64,000 nt of DNA, taken from NCBI RefSeq assembly GCF_015704865.1, contig NZ_JADQTO010000007.1:310001-374000 (forward strand), read 5' to 3'. The translations under genes and the position numbers were made by a program. The stretch is from Actinoplanes aureus (GTDB lineage: Bacteria; Actinomycetota; Actinomycetes; Mycobacteriales; Micromonosporaceae). A model generated the notes under the pieces. That model was given only the letters and a program-made list of their open reading frames with translations, searched no databases and was not told the origin of the DNA. Shown here one piece after another: positions 45,493-53,749 of this stretch (positions within the stretch are counted from its first letter, which is position 1; the number at the start of each line of letters is the position of its first letter).

Positions 45493-45928
45493 CGCGCATC
45501 ATCACCAGAGCATCGGTGTTACTGGGTTGGTAATAGCCGCGCCGGATCCCGACGGGCTCGAAGTCGTAGCTCGCGTAGAGCTTCTGCGCCGGGGCGTTGT
45601 CCACCGCCACCTCGAGCAGCGTCTTGCGCACCCCGCGCCGCGCCGCCTCGGCGAGGAGGTCGTCGAGCAGGAGCCGCCCGATCCCCCGGCGCTGGGCGTC
45701 CCGGCGGACCGCGATGTTCTGCACCCAGGACTCGTGGCGGTCCACAACCGACAGACCGGCGTACCCGAGCACCGGCCCGCCCGGCTCGTCCACCGCGACA
45801 CGATAGAAGTGGCGTTGCGCGAGCTCGTTCCAGAACATCGCGGCGGACCACTTCTCCGGCCCGAAGAGATCCTCCTCCAGCGGGAGGATCTCTTCGATGT
45901 GCCACCAGCGGAAGCGTTCGACAAGCAT
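45485..45928 (-). CDS. rimI: ribosomal-protein-alanine N-acetyltransferase
   Basis: 147 residues. GNAT fold with acetyl-CoA loop [14 protein letters not shown] (Q/RxxGxG/A) and the C-terminal [23 protein letters not shown]. The RimI position between tsaB and tsaD is conserved in actinobacteria. The longer open frame to 46342 is a shadow of tsaB. ATG 45928 overlaps the tsaB stop by 1 base. Acetylation of S18 is the textbook activity; actual targets may be wider. Confidence 0.93.
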   Translation of the reverse strand: MLVERFRWWHIEEILPLEEDLFGPEKWSAAMFWNELAQRHFYRVAVDEPGGPVLGYAGLSVVDRHESWVQNIAVRRDAQRRGIGRLLLDDLLAEAARRGVRKTLLEVAVDNAPAQKLYASYDFEPVGIRRGYYQPSNTDALVMMRDA

Positions 45929-46632
45929 CAGGTCAGCACCGGCTTGCGCGCGGCCGGCTCGACCGCGTCCGGCCGGCGCAGGTAGAGCGGCGTGAGCGGC
46001 TCGCTCGGCGCGGCCTCGCGAATCCGCGCGGCCGCGATCGCGACGAGGGCGGCGCCGGGCGGATGCAACAGATGTTCCTCCACCGGTACGCCGAACACGT
46101 CCCCGTACTTCAAGGCGCCCTCTCCGGCCGCCTTCTCCACCAGCCCGGTCAACGCAGCGGACGGAGCGTGCCCGCCCGCGGTCGTGATCAGCGCCGCCAC
46201 GTCGGCCGGCCGCGCCACCTCCGGGCCGAACACGCGCTCGCCATCCGTGTACGTCGCGAAGTAGACCTCGCGCCGGCGCGCATCGGTGGCGATCAGCACC
46301 CGGCCCGGTCCGGCCGCCCGGCCGAGCGCGTCCAGCGAGCACACCCCGTAGGTCGGGATGCCCAGCGCCTGCCCCATGCTCGCCGCGGTGGCCAGCCCGA
46401 CCCGGAGGCCGGTGAACGGCCCCGGGCCGACCCCGGCCACGATCGCGGCCAGATCACGCGGGCGCGCCCCGGCGTCGCCGAGGACCGCCGCGATCTCCGG
46501 CGCGAGCTTCTCCCCGTGCGCACGCGGGTCGACGGTACGCCGCTCGGCGACGCCGAACAGCCCGTCGGCGGTCACCTCGACCAGCGCCGCCGTCGACGCG
46601 GGCGTAGCGGTGTCCAAAGCGAGAACCAGCAC
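45928..46632 (-). CDS. tsaB: t6A synthesis scaffold protein TsaB
   Basis: 234 residues from GTG 46632. ASKHA-fold start VLVLALDTATPASTAAL, then AHGEKLAPEIAAVL and GPGPFTGLRVGLATA (the TsaB signature). It lacks the metal site of TsaD and serves as its activating partner. The frame is open to 46686, but a TAGGGT box 7 bases upstream supports the GTG as a leaderless start. Confidence 0.94.
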   Translation of the reverse strand: MLVLALDTATPASTAALVEVTADGLFGVAERRTVDPRAHGEKLAPEIAAVLGDAGARPRDLAAIVAGVGPGPFTGLRVGLATAASMGQALGIPTYGVCSLDALGRAAGPGRVLIATDARRREVYFATYTDGERVFGPEVARPADVAALITTAGGHAPSAALTGLVEKAAGEGALKYGDVFGVPVEEHLLHPPGAALVAIAAARIREAAPSEPLTPLYLRRPDAVEPAARKPVLT

Positions 46633-46639
46633 AGCGCCG

Positions 46640-46645
46640 ACCCTA
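46640..46645 (-). promoter_or_regulatory. internal -10 box for tsaB-rimI-tsaD
   Basis: TAGGGT, 7 bases, GTG start. Its TAG is also the ung stop codon, so this internal promoter overlaps the end of the preceding gene. Confidence 0.45.
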
Positions 46646-47326
46646 GACCGTGGCCCGCGGGTCCCAGTCGATGACCGGCCGCCCACCGTCCGCCAGGGCC
46701 TTGTTGGCCGCGCTGAACGGCCGGCTCCCGAGGAACCCGGCCCGGTTCAGCGGGCTCGGGTGTCCCGCCTCCAGCACGACGTGCGCCGGGTTGGTGACCA
46801 GCGCCGCCTTCTTCCGCGCGTAGCTGCCCCACAGCAGGAACACGATCCGCTCCTCGCGCTCGTTCAGCGCCCGGATGGTGGCGTCGGTGAACGCCTCCCA
46901 GCCCTTGCCACCGTGCGAGCCGGCCTTGCCCGCACGCACGGTCAGCACCGCGTTGAGCAGCAGCACGCCCTGCCGCGCCCAGCCGGTCAGGTCGCCGCTC
47001 ACCGGCTTGGCGATGTTGACGTCCTCGGCGAGCTCCTTGAACACATTGCCCAGCGACGGCGGCTTACGGACGCCGTCACGCACGCTGAAGCTCAGCCCGT
47101 GCGCCTGCCCCGGCCCGTGGTACGGGTCCTGGCCGAGGATCAGCACCCGAGTCTGCGCCGGAAGGCACAACCGGTACGCCGCGAACAGGTCCTCCACCGG
47201 CGGATAGATCGTCTGGCTCGCGTACTCCGCGGCGACGAACTCGCCGAGCGCGGCCGTCGCGCTCTCGTCGAGGTGGGTGCTCAGCTCGGCGCGCCACTCG
47301 GCCGGCAGCAGCTCGGTCAGGTTCAC
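46643..47326 (-). CDS. ung: uracil-DNA glycosylase, family 1
   Basis: 227 residues. Catalytic water-activating loop VLILGQDPYHGPGQAHGLSFSV, uracil pocket GVLLLNAVLTV and the DNA-intercalating loop GHPSPLNRAGFLGSRPF. It removes uracil from DNA. GTG 47326 overlaps the tsaE stop and has GGAGA upstream; the frame open to 47458 is a shadow of tsaE. Its insertion between tsaE and tsaB is unusual. Confidence 0.97.
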   Translation of the reverse strand: MNLTELLPAEWRAELSTHLDESATAALGEFVAAEYASQTIYPPVEDLFAAYRLCLPAQTRVLILGQDPYHGPGQAHGLSFSVRDGVRKPPSLGNVFKELAEDVNIAKPVSGDLTGWARQGVLLLNAVLTVRAGKAGSHGGKGWEAFTDATIRALNEREERIVFLLWGSYARKKAALVTNPAHVVLEAGHPSPLNRAGFLGSRPFSAANKALADGGRPVIDWDPRATV

Positions 47327-47772
47327 ATCATCTCCAGTCGGTGTGCCCAGTCGCCGCCGTGCGGCACGAGGTCGATCACACGGGTGTCGTCGTCCAGCCG
47401 GTCCATGCGGACCTGCAGGTACACATCGTTGAGCTGCTCCACCAGACCGGCGCCCCACTCGACGACGGTCACCGCGTCCTCGGCGGAGGCGTCCAGGTCC
47501 AAGTCGTCGATCTCGGCGCGCGGGTCCGGGCGCTCCCCCAACCGGTACGCGTCCGCGTGCACCAGCGGCACCGGACCGCGGTGCACCCGGGCGATCACGA
47601 AGGTCGGCGACGTGATCGGCCCCTGCACACCCAGCCCGGCACCGATGCCCTGCACCAGGGCGGTCTTGCCGGCGCCGAGCGGACCGGTGAGCAGCACCAG
47701 ATCGCCGGCCCGGAGCACGCCGGCCAGCCGCCGGCCGAACTCACGGGTGTCGTCGACGGTCCTCAGCTTCAC
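47323..47772 (-). CDS. tsaE: t6A synthesis ATPase TsaE
   Basis: 149 residues. P-loop GPLGAGKTALVQGI, then GPITSPTFVIARVH and VHADAYRLG, with the Walker-B-like VTVVEWGAGL. Drives recycling of the TsaBD complex. GTG 47772 overlaps the hydrolase stop by 4 bases. A 15-residue acidic stretch (EIDDLDLDASAEDA) is typical for actinobacterial members. Confidence 0.95.
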   Translation of the reverse strand: MKLRTVDDTREFGRRLAGVLRAGDLVLLTGPLGAGKTALVQGIGAGLGVQGPITSPTFVIARVHRGPVPLVHADAYRLGERPDPRAEIDDLDLDASAEDAVTVVEWGAGLVEQLNDVYLQVRMDRLDDDTRVIDLVPHGGDWAHRLEMM

Positions 47773-48836
47773 GAGATCTTCTCCAGGAAGGGGATCAGAG
47801 CGGCGTTGACCTGCTCGGCTTTCTCCAGCATCACCACGTGACCGCTGTTCTCCACCTTCAACAGCTCGGCCTCGGGCAGGTGCTTGAGGATCTCCTCGGA
47901 GTGGGTGACCGGGGTCAGGTAGTCGCGATCGCCCACCACGACCAGCACCGGCACCCCGCGCAGTGCCGACAGCGCCGGGATGCGGTTGTGGGTGTAGAGG
48001 GTCTGCAGGTATTTCGTGAGGGTCTCCACCGACGTCCGGGAGTTCATGCTCTCCACGAAGGTGACCAACGACGCACTGGGCTTGGCCTCACCGAACCCGT
48101 ACCTCCGGGTGAGCAGCCAGGCCAGGTCGGACGACGCCACCCGGGCCCGGTCGATGGTGCCGCCGCCGAGCTGGGCCGCCTTGTCCCAGAGCGGGAAGAA
48201 CGGCGCGCTGACCCGGGCCACCACGGTGGTCAGGCCGAGCCGGGCCTTGTCGAAGAGCCCGGCCGAGGTGGACATCAGCACCACGCCGGTCACCCGGTTG
48301 CCGAACCACTCCGGGTACTGCTCGGCGAAGGCCATGATGGTCATCCCGCCCATCGAGTGGCCGACCAGGATGATGTGCCCGTCAGGGACGGTCGCCTCCA
48401 GCACCGCGGCGAGCGACCGGCCCAGTGCCGCGATGTCGTAGGTGCCCGACTGCAATTTGCCGGAGCGACCGTGTCCCGGCTGGTCGTAGAAGACCAGCCG
48501 CTGCTCGGCCCGCTCGGCGAGCGCTTTGCGCTGGAAGTAGAAGGTGCCCATGTCCAGGGCGAAGCCGTGCACGAAGACGATGGTGGGCCGATCGCTCGGT
48601 GCCGCCGGCTCGACGATCTCGACGTGCAGGTCGGTGCCGTCCGCCTCGGTGACCGTCAGCTCCCGGTCGAAGGGCTGGTCGCCGAACGGCTCCTCGACAT
48701 AGGGATCGCCGGGTGCCTTGACCGACTTGCGCACCAGCGCCCGCTCGACAGCGAACGCCGTGGCCAGACCGGCCGCGGCGACACCGACCGCGGCCCCGAA
48801 GATGCCCGCCCGTTTGGCGGCACGCGATCGTTTCAC
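47769..48836 (-). CDS. alpha/beta hydrolase, membrane-anchored
   Basis: 355 residues. N-terminal hydrophobic anchor after a basic stretch (KRSRAAKRAGIFGAAVGVAAAGLATAF). The fold shows the oxyanion loop VFVHGFALDMG, nucleophile in LVGHSMGGMT and the late VLVVVGDRDYLTPV (acid) with ENSGHVVMLEK (His). Actinobacteria commonly place such a hydrolase between alr and tsaE. Substrate unknown, probably an ester or lipid. Overlaps both neighbours by 4 bases. Confidence 0.88.
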   Translation of the reverse strand: MKRSRAAKRAGIFGAAVGVAAAGLATAFAVERALVRKSVKAPGDPYVEEPFGDQPFDRELTVTEADGTDLHVEIVEPAAPSDRPTIVFVHGFALDMGTFYFQRKALAERAEQRLVFYDQPGHGRSGKLQSGTYDIAALGRSLAAVLEATVPDGHIILVGHSMGGMTIMAFAEQYPEWFGNRVTGVVLMSTSAGLFDKARLGLTTVVARVSAPFFPLWDKAAQLGGGTIDRARVASSDLAWLLTRRYGFGEAKPSASLVTFVESMNSRTSVETLTKYLQTLYTHNRIPALSALRGVPVLVVVGDRDYLTPVTHSEEILKHLPEAELLKVENSGHVVMLEKAEQVNAALIPFLEKIS

Positions 48837-49951
48837 GCGAGCTCCCCGTCGTAGTGCCGGGGCACCCGGCTGCTTCCGAACCGTGTGACGATCTCGTAGT
48901 TGATCGTCCCGGTGGCGGCGGCCCAGTCGTCGGCGGTCGGCTCACCGTCGGTGCCCGGTCCGAACAGGGTGGCGACATCGCCGGCCATCACCGGCTCGTC
49001 GCCGACGTCGACCACCACCTGGTCCATGCAGACCCGGCCGGCGATGCGGGCCACCGTGCCGCCGATCCGCACCGGTCCCGTGCTGGACGCGTGCCGGGGC
49101 ACCCCGTCGCCGTAGCCGAGCGGGATCACGGCCAGCGTGGTCTCGCGGGTGGTGACGTAGGTGAGCCCGTAGGAGACGCCCTGCCCGGCCGGGACCCGTT
49201 TGGTGAGCATGACCCGTGCGCGGGCGGTCATCGCCGGCCGCAGGCCGAAGGTCTCCCCGGCGACGGGCGACAACCCGTACGCCGCGATGCCGACGCGGAC
49301 CAGGTCGAAGTGGGCGTCGGGGCGGATCAGCGTGGCGGCCGAGTTGGCGAGGTGCCGATAGCGCGGCCGGATCTCGTATCGCTCGGCGAGCGCGAGGCCC
49401 TCGGTGAACGCGGCCAGCTGCCGGTCCACCGACTCGTGCCCCGGCTCATCGGCGCAGGCGAAGTGGCTCCACACCCCGACCACCTCGACGTCCCCACCGG
49501 CCTGCGCCTTGGCCGCGGTCTCCAGCAAGGCCGGCCACTCGTCCCGGGCGGCGCCACCACGGGCCAGGCCGGTGTCGAGCTTGAGGTGCACCCGGGCCGG
49601 CCGCCCGGCCCGGCGCCCGGCGGTGACCAGCTCGTCCACCAGCGCCGGGGTGGCCGCGCTCAGGTCGACACCGGCGGTGACAGCGGTGTGCAGGGGCAGC
49701 CCCGGGCTGAGCAGCCAGGCCAGCACCGGCGCGTCGATGCCGGCCCGGCGCAGGGTCAGCGCCTCGTCGAGGGTGGCCACGCCGAGCCAGGTGGCACCAC
49801 CGGCGAGCGCCGCCCGGGCCGACGGCACCATGCCATGCCCATATCCGTCCGCCTTGACCGCCACCAGCACCTCGGCCGAGGTGCGGGCACGCAGGTTGGC
49901 GACGTTGTCCCGGATGGCGTCCAGATCGACGCGGACTTCGGCCTGCCACAT
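48833..49951 (-). CDS. alr: alanine racemase
   Basis: 372 residues from ATG 49951. PLP-binding Lys33 in LVAVKADGYGHG, the second catalytic Tyr near GVSYGLTYVT, and the Arg/phosphate region RVCMDQVVVDVGD; ending INYEIVTRFGSSRVPR. It makes D-alanine for peptidoglycan. A TAGGGT box lies 7 bases before the ATG; a GTG at 49960 is the alternative. First of the overlapping block that continues through tsaD. Confidence 0.97.
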   Translation of the reverse strand: MWQAEVRVDLDAIRDNVANLRARTSAEVLVAVKADGYGHGMVPSARAALAGGATWLGVATLDEALTLRRAGIDAPVLAWLLSPGLPLHTAVTAGVDLSAATPALVDELVTAGRRAGRPARVHLKLDTGLARGGAARDEWPALLETAAKAQAGGDVEVVGVWSHFACADEPGHESVDRQLAAFTEGLALAERYEIRPRYRHLANSAATLIRPDAHFDLVRVGIAAYGLSPVAGETFGLRPAMTARARVMLTKRVPAGQGVSYGLTYVTTRETTLAVIPLGYGDGVPRHASSTGPVRIGGTVARIAGRVCMDQVVVDVGDEPVMAGDVATLFGPGTDGEPTADDWAAATGTINYEIVTRFGSSRVPRHYDGELA

Positions 49952-49958
49952 GCCTTCC

Positions 49959-49964
49959 ACCCTA
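49959..49964 (-). promoter_or_regulatory. -10 box of a leaderless alr transcript
   Basis: TAGGGT, 7 bases, ATG 49951. The same AGGG could instead act as an SD with 8-base spacing, so the evidence is ambiguous. Confidence 0.4.
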
Positions 49965-49996
49965 CTGAGGCGTATGACAATCCCGGTCCGGCCCGG

Positions 49997-51448
49997 TCAC
50001 CCCAGCAGATCGGCCAGCACCGGCCGCAGCGCGGACGCCACGTCCGGGGCGGTCACCGGCCCGTCCAGGGCCGCCCGCCGCCCGGCCAGGCCGTGCACGT
50101 ACGCCGCCATCACGGCCGCACGCACGGGCGGCAGACCGGCGGCGAGCAGCGATCCCAGCAGGCCGGCCAGCACATCGCCGGTGCCGGCGGTGGCCAGCGC
50201 CGGGGTCCCGGTCGGGTTCGCCCAGATCTCGCCGCCCGGAGTGGCCACGATCGTCCGGTCGCCCTTGAGCAGCACCACCGCATTGGTCCACGCGGCCAGC
50301 CGGGCCGCCGCACCGGCCCGGTCGGCGCCCGGCGCCTCGCCGGCGAGCCGCTTGAACTCGCCGTCGTGCGGGGTGAGCACCAGCGGGGCGTCCCGGCGCA
50401 GGTCCTCGGCGTGCTCGCCGCCGACCAGCAGGGTGATGGCGTCCGCGTCGAGCAGCACCGGCAGCGAGGTGGCGAGGACACTGCGCAACTCGGTACGCGC
50501 GTCGTCGCCGGTGCCCAGCCCGGAACCGCAGACCCAGGCCTGCACCCGGCCCGCCTCGGCGACCCGGGAGGCGACCACCACGGACGGGTGCGCGCGGACC
50601 ACCTCCCGGTGGGCGCTCCCCGCGTAGCGGACCATCCCGGCCGGGCCGGCCAGCGCACCGGAACTGGAGAGCAGGGCGGCCCCGGGATAACCGGCCGAGC
50701 CGGTCGCCAGACCGACCACGCCCCGGGTGTACTTGTCCGAGGTCGCTCCGGGGCGGGGCCACCACGCGGCCAGGTCCGCCGCCTCGGGTACGCGTACCGC
50801 GGGGTCGGTGACCAGCACCGGCTCGAGACCGATGTCGACGAGATCGACGAGACCGCAGCGGACCGCGGCCGGGCCCACCACGTGCGCCGGCTTGAGGCAG
50901 CCGAACGTCACCGTGACGTCGGCGGTCACCGCCTCACCGGGGACGTCTCCGGTGTCCACCGCCACCCCGCTCGGCACGTCGACGGCGACGACGAGCGCGC
51001 GTTCGCCCGTACGCCCGCGAAGTTCCGGCAGGGCACGCACGATGGCCGCGGCCGGCGCTCGCAGGCCGCCGCTCGCCCCGATGCCGACGATCCCGTCCAG
51101 TACCAGGTCGGATCGCACCGGCAGGTCGCGTGTGGTGAAGCCGCCGGCCGCGCGCAGCGCGGCCAGGCCGGCCAGATGAACCCGCTCCGGGGTGAGCAGC
51201 AGCGCACGCACCTGGGCGCCGCGCCGGGCCAGTGCGGCTCCGGCGTAGAGCGTGTCGCCTCCGTTGTCGCCGCTGCCGACCAGCAGCAGCACCTGGGCGC
51301 CGTAGACCCCGCCGCTCTGGTCCAGCAGCAGCGCGCAGCGCCGGGCCAGGCCCGCGGCGGCCCGCTGCATCAGCGTCCCGTCCGGGAGCTGGGACATCAG
51401 CGTCTTCTCGGCCGCCCGTACATCCGCGACCCGCCACGCCCGCCGCAT
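49997..51448 (-). CDS. nnrD: bifunctional NAD(P)H-hydrate epimerase/dehydratase
   Basis: 483 residues. N-terminal YjeF_N epimerase half (about 1-215) with LLLVGSGDNGGDTLYAGAAL and DGIVGIGASGGL; C-terminal ADP-dependent dehydratase half (about 225-483) with the ribokinase-like LDADAITLL, VLTPHDGEFKRL and the ATP-pocket GTPALATAGTGDVLAGLLGS. It repairs NADHX/NADPHX. ATG 51448 has GGAG 6 bases upstream. Normal length for the fused form. Confidence 0.95.
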   Translation of the reverse strand: MRRAWRVADVRAAEKTLMSQLPDGTLMQRAAAGLARRCALLLDQSGGVYGAQVLLLVGSGDNGGDTLYAGAALARRGAQVRALLLTPERVHLAGLAALRAAGGFTTRDLPVRSDLVLDGIVGIGASGGLRAPAAAIVRALPELRGRTGERALVVAVDVPSGVAVDTGDVPGEAVTADVTVTFGCLKPAHVVGPAAVRCGLVDLVDIGLEPVLVTDPAVRVPEAADLAAWWPRPGATSDKYTRGVVGLATGSAGYPGAALLSSSGALAGPAGMVRYAGSAHREVVRAHPSVVVASRVAEAGRVQAWVCGSGLGTGDDARTELRSVLATSLPVLLDADAITLLVGGEHAEDLRRDAPLVLTPHDGEFKRLAGEAPGADRAGAAARLAAWTNAVVLLKGDRTIVATPGGEIWANPTGTPALATAGTGDVLAGLLGSLLAAGLPPVRAAVMAAYVHGLAGRRAALDGPVTAPDVASALRPVLADLLG

Positions 51449-51465
51449 GCTGCTCTCCGTTTCGC

Positions 51466-51834
51466 TCAGGCCTCGGCGACCACCATCGCGGAGGCGATGC
51501 CGCCGTCGTGTGACAGCGACAGGTGCCATCGGTTGATACCCAGCTGGGTCGCCGCCGCGGCGACCGTACCGGAAACGGTCAACCACGGCCGTCCGTCCGG
51601 ATCGGTGACGATCTCGCAGTCGTGCCAGCGCAGGCCGACCGGGGCGCCGAGTGCCTTGGCGACGGCCTCCTTGGCCGCGAACCGGCCGGCGAGCGACTCC
51701 GCCGAGCGCGGGTTCCCCGAGCCGGTGAGCCGCTCGGCCTCGGTGAACAGACGGTCCCCGAGCAGCGGCGTCCGGTCCAGAGCCCGGGCGAAGCGTTCCA
51801 CCAGGACGACATCAATGCCGACAGACACGATCAC
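51466..51834 (-). CDS. acpS: holo-[acyl-carrier-protein] synthase
   Basis: 122 residues. Starts [15 protein letters not shown] with the Mg-binding Asp (D8) and carries [13 protein letters not shown] with the second metal Glu; ends [17 protein letters not shown]. It loads phosphopantetheine onto fatty-acid ACP. GTG 51834 is 7 bases after TAGGGT; GTG 51843 is possible. It heads the acpS-nnrD-alr block. Confidence 0.95.
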   Translation of the reverse strand: MIVSVGIDVVLVERFARALDRTPLLGDRLFTEAERLTGSGNPRSAESLAGRFAAKEAVAKALGAPVGLRWHDCEIVTDPDGRPWLTVSGTVAAAATQLGINRWHLSLSHDGGIASAMVVAEA

Positions 51835-51841
51835 ACCGGTC

Positions 51842-51847
51842 ACCCTA
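51842..51847 (-). promoter_or_regulatory. -10 box of a leaderless acpS transcript
   Basis: TAGGGT, 7 bases, GTG 51834. No SD. Confidence 0.45.
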
Positions 51848-52025
51848 ACCGGGGCCCGGGCAACTTTCCCAAGGTCAACCCCCGGCCCTAACAGCTCGGC
51901 CGAGGCCCCCGCAACGCCTGTGGACGCCTCCCGCCCGCAGCCGGGACCGGCCGTCCACAGCCCCGCCACGGCGCCCGTCCGGCCCTCTAACTTCGGCGCA
52001 TCCCGTCGTCTCCTGGAGGCAGCCG

Positions 52026-52313
52026 ATGAACCCTGATTTCGAGGCCGACACCGACGCCATGCGCCGTGCCGCCGCGGCGCTGGACAGCACCGCGGATCGA
52101 GTGCGCGGTGCGGCCGGCGCCGCGCCCGTTCCCGACCCCACTCCGCGCTGGGCTACCACCGGCGCCTCCGATCTCGCGACGACCGCCGCCCGGCAGCTGG
52201 TGGACCGGCTCGCCGGCGACGTCGAGGCGACTGCCCGCGGGGTTCGCGAGGTCGCCGAGGCCTACGAGGAGGCCGACGCCCGCGCTGCCGCCCGGCTGCG
52301 GCCGACCCGATGA
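52026..52313 (+). CDS. EspC/WXG100-like small helical protein
   Basis: 95 residues with an ideal GGAGG SD 6 bases from ATG 52026. Helix-turn-helix type hairpin: [29 protein letters not shown], a short Pro/Trp-containing turn ([12 protein letters not shown]), then a second long helix ending [17 protein letters not shown]. The YxxxD/E export-type motif can be read as YEEAD. These features suggest a type VII secretion substrate or ESX-associated partner. ATGA-coupled to the next gene, a DUF1023 hydrolase. Confidence 0.72.
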   Translation: MNPDFEADTDAMRRAAAALDSTADRVRGAAGAAPVPDPTPRWATTGASDLATTAARQLVDRLAGDVEATARGVREVAEAYEEADARAAARLRPTR

Positions 52314-53749
52314 GCGCCGTCTACGCACGACTCAGAGTCACCGATCCAGCCCGCTGGCGGGCCGTCGCGCTGGCCTGGCGCCGGTGGGCCGCCCTCGCCG
52401 GGGCGCTGCGCGCCGAGTTCGGGCCGGCCGTCGCACGGTTGCGCGAGATCTGGTCCGGTGGGGCCGCGGATGCCGCGGTCACCCGGCTCGACGGGTTCCG
52501 GCGGCGGCTGGCTCTCTTCCGGCTGTTCTGCTGGCGGGCCGACCAGGCGCTCAGCGAGTTCGCCGCGGCGGTCGGCCGGGCCCGGGCCTTGCTCGACCAG
52601 GCCCGCAGCATGGCCGACCAGGCCGGCCTGATCATCGACGATCGGGGCGAGGTGCACCGCCCCGCCGGCTCCACCGCTGACGCACGGGCGGTCGCGGCCG
52701 ACCTCGCGGCCGCGATCGCGATCGCCGAGCAAGCCGACGAAACAGCCGCGGCCAGGTTGCACGGCCTCAGCGACCAGGCCACGCCACCGGACGATCCGGT
52801 ACGCCCGGACTGCACCGCCACCCCGGCCGAGATAACGCGCTGGTGGGCCGCACTGACCCCGGCGGAACGAAACTGGGTGCTCGCCACCGAGCCCGGATCG
52901 GTGGCGTCCACCGACGGGATCCCGGCTGCCGACCGCGACCTGGCCAACCGGTTGCTGTTGGAGCAGCACCGAGCCGACCTGGACCGGGACCGGAGCCACG
53001 AACTGGCCGAGCTGAGCGCCCGGCTGGACGACGGCACCGGGCCACGGGCATACCTGCTGGGACTGGACACCGCGGCAGACGGGCGGGCCGTGGTCGCACT
53101 CGGCGACCCGGACCGAGCCGGCCACGTGCTCACCCACGTGCCGGGCATGACCTCCGACCTGGCCTCGCTCGGCGGCGAGCTGACCCGGGCCGAGCGAGTC
53201 GCGGTTCGCACCGCCGAGCTGGACCCGGCCGAGTCGCCGAGCGCGGTGCTGTGGCTGGACTACGACGCGCCGGACTTCCTGCACGAGGCCTTCTCGGACC
53301 GCCAGGCCCGGGACGGCGCCACCGAGCTCCGCCGGTTCCAGGACGGGCTGCGGGCGACCCACGACGGTCCACGATCGGAGCAGACCGTGCTCGGGCACAG
53401 CTACGGCTCGCTGGTCGTCGGCGAGGCGGCCGCCGGTCCCCTCGACGCGGACCGGGTCGTCTTCGTCGGGTCGCCCGGCGTCGGCGCCGACTCGGCCGCC
53501 GAGCTGACCGTGCCGGCCGACCGGGTGTGGTCGTCGACCTCGCTCACCGACCCGATCCAGTACCTGGCGGTCCGGCCCTGGGCGGGCGAGCTGTGGTTCG
53601 GGGAGAACCCGAGTGAGCCCGGCTTCGGCGCCCGGGTCTTCCGGAGCCAGGCGGACGCCGGGCACCTCGGCTACTGGGACGAAGGGCGGCCGGCGCTCGA
53701 CGCGCTGGCCGCCCTCACCCTCGGCGAAGAGCCGGTTACTCGACGGTGA
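52310..53749 (+). CDS. DUF1023 alpha/beta hydrolase with WXG-like N-terminus
   Basis: 479 residues. The N-terminal helical part contains a WSGGAAD turn (W48), like WXG100 proteins, then an Ala-rich helical linker. The C-terminal alpha/beta hydrolase (about 250-479) has nucleophile S364 in LGHSYGS, a likely Asp414 and H452 (AGHLGYW). DUF1023 enzymes are typically found with WXG-like partners in actinobacteria, often as secreted effectors. Probably works with the small protein before it. Its last 14 bases overlap the 3' end of convergent glmS. Substrate unknown. Confidence 0.82.
   Translation: MSAVYARLRVTDPARWRAVALAWRRWAALAGALRAEFGPAVARLREIWSGGAADAAVTRLDGFRRRLALFRLFCWRADQALSEFAAAVGRARALLDQARSMADQAGLIIDDRGEVHRPAGSTADARAVAADLAAAIAIAEQADETAAARLHGLSDQATPPDDPVRPDCTATPAEITRWWAALTPAERNWVLATEPGSVASTDGIPAADRDLANRLLLEQHRADLDRDRSHELAELSARLDDGTGPRAYLLGLDTAADGRAVVALGDPDRAGHVLTHVPGMTSDLASLGGELTRAERVAVRTAELDPAESPSAVLWLDYDAPDFLHEAFSDRQARDGATELRRFQDGLRATHDGPRSEQTVLGHSYGSLVVGEAAAGPLDADRVVFVGSPGVGADSAAELTVPADRVWSSTSLTDPIQYLAVRPWAGELWFGENPSEPGFGARVFRSQADAGHLGYWDEGRPALDALAALTLGEEPVTRR

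Noticed and set aside
45928..46686. tsaB start at 46686
   Set aside because: The added residues GGRSSTGTRGPRSRV are not part of the fold, and the core begins VLVLALD at GTG 46632.
48854..52036. 1060-codon open frame on the plus strand opposite alr, nnrD and acpS
   Set aside because: Antisense shadow: the minus-strand genes have full enzyme motifs, the plus-strand product is low-complexity His/Gly/Arg/Asp.
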